From Pseudomonadota bacterium (GTDB lineage Bacteria; Desulfobacterota; BSN033; WVXP01; G020346125), in NCBI GenBank assembly GCA_030672465.1, contig DAOVGJ010000128.1:1-7577 (forward strand): a stretch of 7,577 nucleotides of DNA. The letters are read 5' to 3'. The notes beneath the pieces are model-generated. The model was not told where the DNA came from and searched no databases. It saw nothing but the letters and a program-made list of their open reading frames with translations. A program made the translations under genes and the position numbers. The stretch's first letter is position 1; every line of letters starts with the position of its first letter. Shown piece after piece: positions 1-6,197 of the stretch.

Positions 1-1
1 T

Positions 2-1699
2 GCCGATGCCCATATGCGGGGGGATATTCACCTTCATGACCTCGGTTTCATCGATAGACCATACTGTTCTGGACAATCCTTGGAATATATCAAACGGTTC
101 GGGCTCAGCCTCCCCAATTCCATCGCCATGGCCAAACCGGCCAAGCACGCGGAGGTATTGTTGGCCCACATGGTCAAATTTGCCGCATCCCTGCAGAGCC
201 ATTTTGCCGGGGCGATCGGCTGGGATGCGGTCAACCTCTTTTTCGCCCCGTATTTGGTGGGCATGAGGGATGAGGAGGTCAAGCAATTGGCCCAGATGAT
301 GATCTTCGAGTTCTCCCAGCAGGCCGTGGCCAGGGGTGGCCAGGCCATCTTCACAGACCTGAACCTCTATTGGGAAATCCCGAGGCATTTTGAGGACGTG
401 CAGGCCATCGGGCCGAAGGGGGAGTATACCGGAAAGACATATAGCCACTATGAACATGAGGCACAGAGATTTGCGTGGTTCCTCTTCGAGGTATTCAGGG
501 AGGGGGACGGTTCGGGCAGGCCCTTCTTCTTTCCCAAACCCCTCGTCCACATCACCGAGAAGTTCTTCAGGACGGCCGGACATGGGGATTTTCTCCATCA
601 TATCTGCGATGTGGCCGGCGAGAAGGGAAACACCTATTTCGTCTTCGATCGGGGGGAAACGGCCAAGATATCCGAATGTTGTCGGCTCAGCTTCAAATTG
701 GATGCCTCGGATTTGGAGGATGCCAAGCAGCCCTGGAAGATGCGATATTGTGCGCTGCAGAATGCGACCCTCAACCTCCCCCGAATTGGCTACCTATCGG
801 GGGGGGATGACAGGACCCTCTTCGAAAAGGTGCAGGAATTCATGGATATGGCGGTCAGGGCCCACCTGGAGAAGAAGGCCTTCATCGAAAAACTCCTGTC
901 TTACGGGGAGAATGGTCCCCTGGCCCTTCTTGCCATGGAGCGGGATGGATCTCCCTACTTGAGAATGCACAGGGCCAGCTACCTCATTGGAATGGTTGGG
1001 CTGAACGAGCTGGTTCAGATCCACACCGGCAAACAGATGAGCGAATCCAAGGAGGCATTCAAGTTCGGTTTGAAGGTGATCGCCCACATGAAGCTCCTGG
1101 CGGATCAGTTGAGCGAAAGATATGGAATACATTTCGTCTTGGAGCAGACACCGGCGGAAAGCACGGCCTACCGATTTGCCAAGCTCGATCTTCAATACCA
1201 CTGGGAGAAGGCCCACCGCGTGGTCAAGGGGGATATCCCCCGGGGAGAGGTCTATTACACCAATTCCACATATCTCAATAACGAGGCGGTCATGAACCCC
1301 GTCGAGAGGGTGAGGCAGGAGGGTCTCTTCCATCCATTGATCGAAGCGGGAGCCCTCACCCATATCTGGCTGGGCGAGGCCAAACCCTCAAGCGGATCCC
1401 TGGCCAATTTCGTGGTAAAAACCTTCACCCAGACCCAAAATGATCAAATCGCCTTCAGCCCTGAGTTCACCACGTGCAATCGCTGCCATCGGACGAGCCG
1501 TGGCCTTGCGGAGATCTGTAGTTACTGTGGCTCGAGGGATGTGGACGGCATCACCCGAATTACGGGATATTTCACCAGGATTTCCAGCTGGAACAAGGGA
1601 AAGATCGGTGAGCTCCACGATCGCTATAGAAACCAGGGATTTTTACGGGTTGAAGGAAGAAATGGGAACTATGAAGGGGATATGGTTGAATCGGTATAA
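2..1699 (+). CDS. nrdD: Anaerobic (class III) ribonucleoside-triphosphate reductase catalytic subunit, 5' end cut by window edge
   Basis: Glycyl-radical enzyme that reduces ribonucleoside triphosphates to deoxyribonucleotides without oxygen. The frame is open back to base 2 (Ala-Asp-Ala-His precede the first Met at 14), so that Met is internal and the N-terminus, including any ATP-cone, lies upstream. Numbering from the Met at 14: the GDIHLHDLG motif is at 3-11, with a following Cys18 that I align tentatively with the conserved first-half active-site Cys. A CCR motif at 222-224 probably carries the finger-loop thiyl Cys, and NATLNLPRI is at 250-258. A zinc site is formed by Cys488, 491, 502 and 505, and the glycyl-radical motif RITGY has Gly518 (codon 1565-1567). 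About 43 residues follow the glycine. The redoxin and activase genes downstream support the call. Family assignment is secure. Whether it is a formate-using or redoxin-using subtype is inference. Confidence 0.96.
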   Translation, partial: ADAHMRGDIHLHDLGFIDRPYCSGQSLEYIKRFGLSLPNSIAMAKPAKHAEVLLAHMVKFAASLQSHFAGAIGWDAVNLFFAPYLVGMRDEEVKQLAQMMIFEFSQQAVARGGQAIFTDLNLYWEIPRHFEDVQAIGPKGEYTGKTYSHYEHEAQRFAWFLFEVFREGDGSGRPFFFPKPLVHITEKFFRTAGHGDFLHHICDVAGEKGNTYFVFDRGETAKISECCRLSFKLDASDLEDAKQPWKMRYCALQNATLNLPRIGYLSGGDDRTLFEKVQEFMDMAVRAHLEKKAFIEKLLSYGENGPLALLAMERDGSPYLRMHRASYLIGMVGLNELVQIHTGKQMSESKEAFKFGLKVIAHMKLLADQLSERYGIHFVLEQTPAESTAYRFAKLDLQYHWEKAHRVVKGDIPRGEVYYTNSTYLNNEAVMNPVERVRQEGLFHPLIEAGALTHIWLGEAKPSSGSLANFVVKTFTQTQNDQIAFSPEFTTCNRCHRTSRGLAEICSYCGSRDVDGITRITGYFTRISSWNKGKIGELHDRYRNQGFLRVEGRNGNYEGDMVESV

Positions 1700-2027
1700 T
1701 TGCGCAAACCGGGAACTAAGTCCTTCGATTCATAAGTCCGAAGACGAACTTATTTAGACTTCGGCTGAGCTCCCTTCGGTCTGAGCAGTTCGGCCCTGAG
1801 CTCATGGCCGAAGGCGGGCCGAATGGAGTGATCAATTTGCTAGACTCAATTTGGCAAAATACGTCACCGTATTTGCGAATCGAAGCACTAAGGATCGCGG
1901 GTACTGGATGGATAAGAGGGAATGAGGTTTTTTCCAGTTGGGAGACCATAGTACATTACAACGACATCCTCATCAGGAGGAGTCCCTACGATTGAGTCGA
2001 CTACCTTCGGTCGAGAAAGGAGGAGAG
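1700..2027. other. 328-base gap inside the nrd operon, no convincing gene
   Basis: This unusually long gap separates nrdD from the redoxin gene although both appear to belong together. It holds a cluster of CTTCGG/CCGAAG-type inverted repeats (1738-1823). A second hairpin has arms at 1854-1863 and 1868-1876 around a TCAC loop, and a third short one spans 1997-2014 (TCGAC...GTCGA) just before the redoxin ribosome binding site. None is followed by a clear T-run, so I do not call a terminator. A 63-codon open frame at 1804-1995 starts inside the palindrome, has no recognisable domain and is not called. I see no NrdR-box pair or known riboswitch. Confidence 0.6.
1738..1823. repeat. Cluster of palindromic TTCGGCC/GGCCGAA repeat units (REP-like)
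   Basis: CCGAAG at 1738-1743 pairs with CTTCGG at 1759-1764, and another CTTCGG follows at 1774-1779. A near-perfect 24-base palindrome occupies 1789-1812: outer arms TTCGGCC/GGCCGAA, core TGAGCTCA, and one mismatched pair. GGGCCGAA then closes the cluster at about 1823. CTTCGG recurs at 2005-2010. The dense mirrored arrangement is seen directly. Calling it a dispersed REP-type element is inference, since only one copy lies in the window. Confidence 0.6.
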
Positions 2028-2306
2028 ATGGGGGCGGTAAGGATCTTCACCAAAAGACAATGTCCGAAATGTCCCGCTGCCAGGGATGTGGGGGATCGCT
2101 TGAAGGTGAGAGGGGTGAGGGTTATCGATTATGACCTGGAGACCATCGAAGGGCTTGCGGAGGCGGCTTTCTACGGGGTGATGGCGACCCCCACCATCGT
2201 CGTGGAGGATGGAGAGGATAATGAGCTGGTGGCATGGAGGGGTACCGTCCCAACTCCTCAAGAAATCGAAGGGGTGTTGCGGGCCAATGGGTTCTTTTCC
2301 TCGTGA
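2028..2306 (+). CDS. Glutaredoxin/NrdH-like redoxin of the class III RNR operon
   Basis: A 92-aa thioredoxin-fold dithiol protein. The N-terminus has a beta-strand (VRIFTK) leading straight into the active site Cys12-Pro-Lys-Cys15, followed by helix 1. A MATPT segment supplies the cis-proline (Pro55), followed by a strand and a W-R-G turn at 70-72. The length and layout are those of NrdH/glutaredoxin-like proteins. The frame is open further upstream, but the ATG at 2028 is preceded by a strong AAAGGAGG at 2016-2023, which sets the start. It ends 12 bases before nrdG and follows nrdD, so the natural inference is that it re-reduces the NrdD active-site cysteines, as described for redoxin-dependent class III enzymes. 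A general disulfide reductase role cannot be excluded. No signal peptide is seen, so it should be cytosolic. Confidence 0.88.
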   Translation: MGAVRIFTKRQCPKCPAARDVGDRLKVRGVRVIDYDLETIEGLAEAAFYGVMATPTIVVEDGEDNELVAWRGTVPTPQEIEGVLRANGFFSS

Positions 2307-2318
2307 TGGATTGGGGAG

Positions 2319-3095
2319 ATGATGGACCCACAAATCAAAGGTTTTTTGGAGACATCGCTTCTGGATTGGCCGGGGAAGTTGACGGCAGTTCTGTTCCTTC
2401 CCGGGTGCAATTTTAGATGTCCTTACTGCCACAATCATGCCTTGGTTATTCATCCCGAGAGGTTTGAGACCATCCCCCTGGAATACATCCTGAGGCGCCT
2501 GAAACGGTTGAAGGGGTGGGTTGATGGGGTCTGTGTTACGGGGGGAGAGCCCACTTTAACCCCCAACCTACCGTTTTTGTTGGAACGGATAAAGGGGGAG
2601 GGCTGGGCCATCAAAGTTGATACCAATGGAACCTTCCCCGGCCGGATCAGCGATCTCGCGGAGAGGGGTCTCGTGGACTGCGTGGCCATGGATATCAAAG
2701 CGCCCTTGGATTCGAGGTCCTACAGCCACTGTGCTGGTGTTTCAGTGGATATTTCGGCGATTCGGCAGAGCATTTACGTATTGGCCAATGGGGGGATTGA
2801 TCATACCTTCCGGATGACGGTGGTCCCCGGCCTCCTCACGGAAGAGCAGATCTACGAAGCGGCCCTTCAGCTCGTGGGAACGGGGAGGCTCCTTCTCCAG
2901 GATTTCAACCCCTCCGATCCGCTCAGCCCGGAACTGAGAGGGGTTAAGCCCTTCGGGGAAGTGAAGTTGCAAAGGATGCAGGAAAGGGTCGATGACATTT
3001 TGGGCCAGGGAGGGAATGTATATCATCAATCCCCCATACTGAGCCGGGAACATCACCCCCGGAGGATACGCTCGTCCATCGGTCGAAGCCTCTGA
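2319..3095 (+). CDS. nrdG: Anaerobic ribonucleoside-triphosphate reductase activating protein (radical SAM)
   Basis: Radical-SAM activase that uses a [4Fe-4S] cluster and S-adenosylmethionine to place the glycyl radical on NrdD. The cluster motif CNFRCPYC gives Cys30, Cys34 and Cys37. The SAM-binding TGGEPTL lies at 74-80, and the MDIKAP strand and QDFNP segment match the NrdG2/PflA-like branch. At 258 aa it is longer than the short E. coli-type NrdG and fits the NrdG2-style family. The last ~25 residues are basic and poorly conserved-looking. Two tandem ATG codons (2319 and 2322) are possible starts. GGGGAG at 2313-2318 is very close to both, so the start is uncertain by one codon. A gap of 12 bases to the redoxin and 41 bases to the next gene indicates co-transcription. 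Its neighbour nrdD is the expected substrate; other glycyl-radical substrates are less likely. Confidence 0.95.
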   Translation: MMDPQIKGFLETSLLDWPGKLTAVLFLPGCNFRCPYCHNHALVIHPERFETIPLEYILRRLKRLKGWVDGVCVTGGEPTLTPNLPFLLERIKGEGWAIKVDTNGTFPGRISDLAERGLVDCVAMDIKAPLDSRSYSHCAGVSVDISAIRQSIYVLANGGIDHTFRMTVVPGLLTEEQIYEAALQLVGTGRLLLQDFNPSDPLSPELRGVKPFGEVKLQRMQERVDDILGQGGNVYHQSPILSREHHPRRIRSSIGRSL

Positions 3096-3136
3096 GGGAA
3101 GGGGCTTCTCCATATTCAGTGGGGGAGGTGATCGGA

Positions 3137-3289
3137 ATGTTTTTGGGCGAAAGTCCGGGTTTATTGCTTCCTTTGGTTGCCTTGATCCTGGGTATTCTTA
3201 TCCTCATAATGCCCAAATTGCTCAATATCTTCATCGCACTTTACCTGATCTTTTCGGGAATTCTGGGACTCCTTGGCCAATTGAAATAG
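3137..3289 (+). CDS. Small two-helix membrane protein, DUF3096-like
   Basis: A 50-aa hydrophobic protein, short enough to be missed by length-filtered gene calling. An optimal GGAGGTGAT (3124-3132) sits 8 bases before the ATG at 3137, which is strong evidence for translation. An in-frame GTG at 3128 lies inside that site and is unlikely. Two membrane segments are visible, about residues 8-25 and 28-48, separated by a tight MPK turn. The pattern of a leucine/isoleucine-rich helix, M-P-K-L-L-N turn, I-A-x-Y-L-I and G-L-L-G resembles the small DUF3096 membrane family, whose function I do not know. It lies 41 bases after nrdG and 15 bases before the cyclase gene, so it is probably in the same transcript. 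Family assignment is from memory of the pattern. Confidence 0.8.
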   Translation: MFLGESPGLLLPLVALILGILILIMPKLLNIFIALYLIFSGILGLLGQLK

Positions 3290-3304
3290 CGCATCGGTGG
3301 GGAA

Positions 3305-4033
3305 ATGACTCAAGAGGCTAAGATTCGGAGGTTGGAAGGGGAGCTTCTGGGGAAGGAGAGGGAGATTGGTGAGTGGCGACGCCGCTGGGAGGAGAAGAAT
3401 CGGGAATTGGAGGGTTATAATCGAGAGCTCTTGGCTCTTAAAGATCTGTATAAGGAAAGGGCCCGCGAGTTGAGGGCCGTCATGGAGAAACTGGAGGAGG
3501 TGTCCATAACCGATGATTTAACGCAGATCTATAACCATCGCTATCTCATAAGCCGCCTCCACTATGAATTCGAGAGGGCAAAGCGATATGGGTCGTCCAT
3601 CTCATTGATGATGCTGGATATCGATCACTTCAAGGTATACAATGATAACAACGGCCATTTGGCCGGGGATGACGCCCTCCGAAAGGTCGCGAAGCTGATT
3701 AATGGAGCTATCCGTGAGACGGATATCGCCGGCCGCTACGGGGGCGAGGAGTTCGCAGTAATCCTGCTGCATGCGGACATGATCCAGATAGCGGAGGTTG
3801 CCGAAAGGATTCGGGGGACCATCGAGGAGACCCCGTTCCCCAATGAGGAGTTACAGCCCATTGGGAAGATCACCGTCAGCATTGGGGGCTCGTGCCTTTC
3901 CGACGGCATGATGACCATAGAGGACTTGATTAGATCAGCGGATGAGGCGCTCTATAGGGCAAAGAGGAATGGCAGAAATCAAATCGCCATAGAGGGGAGG
4001 GTTTCCGAAAGGAGCACGCATTTGCGCATATGA
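3305..4033 (+). CDS. Soluble diguanylate cyclase (GGDEF domain) with N-terminal coiled coil
   Basis: A 242-aa protein predicted to condense two GTP into cyclic di-GMP. Residues 1-65 are highly charged with heptad-like spacing and look like a dimerising coiled coil. No membrane segment, PAS, GAF or receiver domain is present. The GGDEF domain starts at about 68 (ITDDLTQIYNHRYL). Metal ligands are in LDIDHFK (Asp105), NDNNGHLAGDDAL lies at 113-125, and the active loop is GGEEF at 146-150. RETD at 137-140, exactly five residues before GGEEF, is a canonical RxxD product-inhibition site. The domain closes with SADEALYRAKRNGRN. All catalytic residues appear intact, so it should be active. The final TGA overlaps the next gene by four bases (4030-4033), indicating translational coupling. 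What signal it senses is not visible; regulation through coiled-coil dimerisation is inference. Confidence 0.94.
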   Translation: MTQEAKIRRLEGELLGKEREIGEWRRRWEEKNRELEGYNRELLALKDLYKERARELRAVMEKLEEVSITDDLTQIYNHRYLISRLHYEFERAKRYGSSISLMMLDIDHFKVYNDNNGHLAGDDALRKVAKLINGAIRETDIAGRYGGEEFAVILLHADMIQIAEVAERIRGTIEETPFPNEELQPIGKITVSIGGSCLSDGMMTIEDLIRSADEALYRAKRNGRNQIAIEGRVSERSTHLRI

Positions 4034-4437
4034 ATGACCTCAAAATCGTTACTGCCGGAATCGTTATTTGTAACGGCAGGGTTTTGGTAGCCAAACGCCC
4101 CCGCAGTTCCCATGGGGGTTTTCTCTGGGAGTTTCCCGGGGGTAAGATGGAATTGAATGAGGACCCCAGGGCCTGTTTGAAGAGGGAACTTTTCGAGGAG
4201 CTGGATATCGGGGTGAAGGTGGGGCAAATTTTGGAGGTGGTCTACCATCGATATGACAGATATCCCGTTTTGCTCCTCGGTTACCGGTGCGAATTGAAGG
4301 AGGGGACTCCGAGAGCCTTGGAATGTCATGAGTATCGGTGGGTGGGAAAGGAGGAACTCAAAGGACTTCCTTTGCCGGAGGCCGATAAGCCGATACGTGA
4401 TAAACTCTTGAAGGCCCGCCGACTTTTAGTGGACTGA
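4030..4437 (+). CDS. Nudix hydrolase, MutT-like (8-oxo-dGTP diphosphatase-type)
   Basis: A 135-aa Nudix fold enzyme predicted to hydrolyse a nucleoside diphosphate-linked substrate, most likely an oxidised dNTP. The pre-box WEFPGGK at 33-39 is typical of MutT-like members. The Nudix box runs from Gly38 through Glu44 to R52-E53-L54-x-E56-E57-x-D59-I60. All metal-binding glutamates are present, but the last conserved glycine of the box is Asp59. The C-terminal EYRWVGKEEL...LPLPEADKP pattern also fits MutT proteins. The ATG overlaps the stop of the cyclase gene in an ATGA arrangement, so it is the last gene of the nrd transcript by translational coupling. A dNTP-cleaning role agrees with the upstream RNR, but substrate specificity cannot be read from sequence alone. 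Confidence 0.92.
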   Translation: MNDLKIVTAGIVICNGRVLVAKRPRSSHGGFLWEFPGGKMELNEDPRACLKRELFEELDIGVKVGQILEVVYHRYDRYPVLLLGYRCELKEGTPRALECHEYRWVGKEELKGLPLPEADKPIRDKLLKARRLLVD

Positions 4438-4627
4438 AGGAGAAAAGACGCAGAGGGATGCTCAGGCCCTTCCCGGAATTTCCGTCTGTCCGTGTACTGA
4501 TGCTTTTTTTGCTCAGTAGGCCCGCCGTAAAGGCCATTTCCCGATAGTTGCGCAGCCGCATGACTCTTGAACCCCTGTTCCAAAGGGGGATAGAGATCTC
4601 TGAGAAACTCGCCCTTCAGGCTCAAAC

Positions 4628-4664
4628 GTTGCAGTTGCGCTTCTGCAGTGTTGCAGTTATGCGG
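4628..4664. repeat. Degenerate short tandem repeat, GTTGCAGTT units
   Basis: GTTGCAGTTGCG at 4628-4639 recurs as GTTGCAGTT plus ATGCGG at 4650-4664, with CTGCAGT between them. This suggests degenerate units of about 11 bases. A related AGTTGCGCAGCCGC lies about 90 bases upstream. The unit number is small, so this may be a decayed repeat. Confidence 0.4.
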
Positions 4665-4779
4665 TTAGACGGTGCATATTTTAATTCGACTACGTGATAA
4701 ATTCGTGCTCAGAGCTCCTTTCCCTAGTTTTTCAGGGATTTCGGATAGGGCTATGGCAGTATCTAGGAGAAATTTCGGT

Positions 4780-4806
4780 TTGAAAAACGTGTTCATGTGG
4801 TATAAT
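4780..4806 (+). promoter_or_regulatory. Sigma-70-type promoter with extended -10
   Basis: The -10 is a perfect TATAAT at 4801-4806, preceded by TG at 4798-4799, which makes an extended -10. TTGAAA at 4780-4785 is a fair -35 with a 15-base spacer (TTTGAA at 4779 gives 16). Transcription would start near 4813, about 27 bases before the ATG at 4840. This is the best promoter in the window. Confidence 0.75.
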
Positions 4807-4839
4807 TGACTTGGGCATAGACGAGGTTGAGCTGGCGGA

Positions 4840-5622
4840 ATGGAAGATCTAAAGGCTCGGCGCTACGTGATGAGCCTGGAAAACAAAATCGAGATGGACC
4901 TCCGTTTTTTAAGCGATGTTCACGATGAATTTCGCGAGAGGTGTAAAATGGTCGCCCCGGGAAAGCCTTTTCCGGGGGATGTGGTTGCCCGGGTGAAACG
5001 CCAGTACAAGGAGGTCAGGGATCGAATGGCGGAGATCAGGGCCGTCCAGCAGTTGCTGAGGGGGAAATATAGACGAGTTGCCAAGAGGAACCCGCTGAGG
5101 GACAAGAAGATCGATGAATTGGGGTTCGCCTTTAAGAACCATTATTCCAGTTTCGAATTCAACCTCAGGGCTATTGAGAGGCTCAAGAGGAAGTCGGAAC
5201 AGGAGGAGAGGAAACCCCAGGTCCTCTTTCGAGGTCACGAGAACAACCTCAAATTCGATGAAGTGCTGAAATTGCTGAACCCGAGGGAGGGAGGCTATCA
5301 TTCCATCTCAGTTGTCTTCCTGAAGGGGGATACGGCGTCCATAGAGGAGATTTATAAAAGGGGTATCCGACTCGGGGAGAGAGGCGTCTTCGAGAAATAT
5401 AGGGACGATGAGATCCGCATGTCCTTTGCCCATGGGAAGGAGTCGGAAAGCCGTAGGCTACAGGAGGTGATGGGGAAACTCCTCCAGTACGAATGGGTTA
5501 AATTGGGAAAATGCGCCATTTACCGGGTTGAGGAGCAGAGGGATCTGAGGAAAGACGTTGAGGGATTGCTCTATCGAACCCTGGAGTCGATGGGAAATAA
5601 GGAGCTCAAGGTGGTGAGGTAG
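4840..5622 (+). CDS. Uncharacterised basic helical protein, 260 aa
   Basis: I do not recognise this protein. Residues 1-125 are rich in Arg, Lys and Glu and look almost wholly helical, with coiled-coil-like stretches at about 50-80 and 105-125. Residues 150-230 look like a small alpha/beta domain: a strand SISVVFLKG (155-163), a helix around SIEEIYKRG, a strand DEIRMSFAHG (190-199), a helix around ESRRLQEVMGKLLQYEW and a strand CAIYRV (225-230). A charged helical tail follows. There is no signal peptide, membrane segment or Cys/His metal motif. The ATG at 4840 lies about 27 bases after the predicted transcription start but has only a weak upstream ribosome binding site (GAGG at 4823-4826). 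A Met at codon 11 is an alternative. It heads the second gene block. The high positive charge would fit nucleic-acid or ribosome contact, which is only an inference. Confidence 0.8.
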   Translation: MEDLKARRYVMSLENKIEMDLRFLSDVHDEFRERCKMVAPGKPFPGDVVARVKRQYKEVRDRMAEIRAVQQLLRGKYRRVAKRNPLRDKKIDELGFAFKNHYSSFEFNLRAIERLKRKSEQEERKPQVLFRGHENNLKFDEVLKLLNPREGGYHSISVVFLKGDTASIEEIYKRGIRLGERGVFEKYRDDEIRMSFAHGKESESRRLQEVMGKLLQYEWVKLGKCAIYRVEEQRDLRKDVEGLLYRTLESMGNKELKVVR

Positions 5623-5658
5623 GATCAAGCCTTAGCCCGATGGAAGGGAGGTGAATAG

Positions 5659-5868
5659 TTGGTGCAGAGATTGATGCAGGTTCTCATGGCCATTGCCACT
5701 GCTGTAGCCGTTATCAGCATCGTCATCGGCGTTATAGGCAGATTGGCGGAAACTACAGTTGCTGGACTCACTCCCATAGCCTATTTGCGATTTACCGATA
5801 CATGCCTTCTTTTTGCAATCACCTTCGCCCTTTTTTTGCTGGTGCGCGGTAAATTGGAGGGGAAATAG
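5659..5868 (+). CDS. Small two-helix integral membrane protein, 69 aa
   Basis: No family recognised. There is one hydrophobic segment at about residues 5-27, rich in Ala, Val and Ile. A second lies at about 46-63 (Leu/Phe-rich), followed by a basic tail (RGKLEGK) that by the positive-inside rule should be cytoplasmic. The ribosome binding site AGGGAGGTGA ends at 5654. Non-ATG starts TTG 5659 and GTG 5662 are adjacent and both correctly spaced; ATG at 5674 is too far. I kept TTG, but GTG is equally possible. It follows the 260-aa gene by 36 bases and lies in the same direction as the next gene, so it is probably co-transcribed. Codon pattern and the strong ribosome binding site make it a real gene in my view. 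Confidence 0.72.
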   Translation: MVQRLMQVLMAIATAVAVISIVIGVIGRLAETTVAGLTPIAYLRFTDTCLLFAITFALFLLVRGKLEGK

Positions 5869-5893
5869 GTGATACTATGGGAAAGTCTTCGTC

Positions 5894-5909
5894 CCATGGA
5901 TTCCCATGG
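5894..5909 (+). promoter_or_regulatory. CCATGG hairpin just upstream of the Lrp/AsnC-domain gene
   Basis: CCATGG at 5894-5899 and again at 5904-5909 can pair across an ATTC loop. Each arm is itself palindromic, so it could also be a tandem protein-binding site. It lies 5 bases before the GGGAG ribosome binding site of the next gene, and could affect its translation. The role is inferred from position alone. Confidence 0.35.
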
Positions 5910-5926
5910 GGAAAGGGAGAGTTCGC

Positions 5927-6160
5927 ATGCCCATATCAGCCTATGTTTTTATTGAATGCACAGCGGGGGCTGCACGGGTAGTCGCCGAAGAGGTGGGGCG
6001 GATCCAGGGGGTTCAGCGATCCAACGCCACCACGGGTCCATATGACGTGATTGCCCTTGTCGAGGCTTCCGATGTCAACGTGCTGGGAGACTTCATCGTC
6101 AGCAAGATCCAGAACATATCCGGGGTACTGAGGACCCAGACCAACGTCATCGTGGATTAA
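5927..6160 (+). CDS. Stand-alone Lrp/AsnC ligand-binding (RAM) domain protein
   Basis: A 77-aa protein made only of the effector-binding beta-alpha-beta-beta-alpha-beta domain of Lrp/AsnC regulators. It has no helix-turn-helix, so it cannot bind DNA like a classical Lrp. Visible elements are strand 1 AYVFIEC, helix 1 with GAARVVAEEVGRI, GVQRSNATTG leading to the conserved GPYDVIALVEA (37-47), helix 2 around LGDFIVSKIQ, GVLRTQT, and a last strand NVIVD. Family members oligomerise and bind small molecules such as amino acids at the interface. The start at 5927 is chosen because GGGAG at 5915-5919 is well spaced. The in-frame ATG at 5906 lies inside the upstream hairpin and adds seven unconserved residues. 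It may act as a sensor or as a partner for full-length Lrp proteins encoded elsewhere; no target is visible here. Confidence 0.9.
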   Translation: MPISAYVFIECTAGAARVVAEEVGRIQGVQRSNATTGPYDVIALVEASDVNVLGDFIVSKIQNISGVLRTQTNVIVD

Positions 6161-6197
6161 TGGCCCATTGGCCTCGGATTTCAACCCAGTAAAGTCG

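Larger units (their letters stand above)
4438..4839. other. 402-base non-coding gap between two gene blocks
   Basis: I find no supportable gene here on either strand. Weak structures are TACTGA/TCAGTA arms at 4495-4500 and 4513-4518 around a T7 loop, CCCCT/AGGGG at 4572-4576 and 4584-4588, and TCCCT/AGGGA at 4721-4725 and 4734-4738. None has the stem strength plus T-run of a clear terminator. Degenerate GTTGCAGTT repeats lie at 4628-4664. The 3' end carries the promoter of the next gene. A minus-strand open frame reaching into the Nudix gene (4326-4625) has no recognisable domain and is not called. Confidence 0.65.

Noticed and set aside
390..962. 190-codon open frame on + strand in another frame of nrdD
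   Set aside because: Lies wholly inside nrdD, is rich in Ser/Arg/Pro as expected of an out-of-frame GC-rich reading, and has no motif.
794..1363. 189-codon open frame on the - strand
   Set aside because: Antisense to conserved nrdD sequence; no domain and no ribosome binding site noted.
1695..1700. TATAAT at the end of nrdD as a promoter for the redoxin gene
   Set aside because: No suitable -35 at 15-18 bases upstream and no TG extension; it overlaps the nrdD stop codon.
1804..1995. 63-codon open frame in the nrdD-redoxin gap
   Set aside because: Starts inside the palindromic repeat, has no ribosome binding site or recognisable domain; perhaps a fossil, but not supportable.
4495..4518. TACTGA/TCAGTA hairpin with a T-run as terminator of the nrd operon
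   Set aside because: Six weak base pairs, and the T-run is in the loop rather than after the stem.
4326..4625. 99-codon minus-strand frame across the Nudix end and the gap
   Set aside because: Half is antisense to the Nudix gene, and the sequence resembles no protein family.
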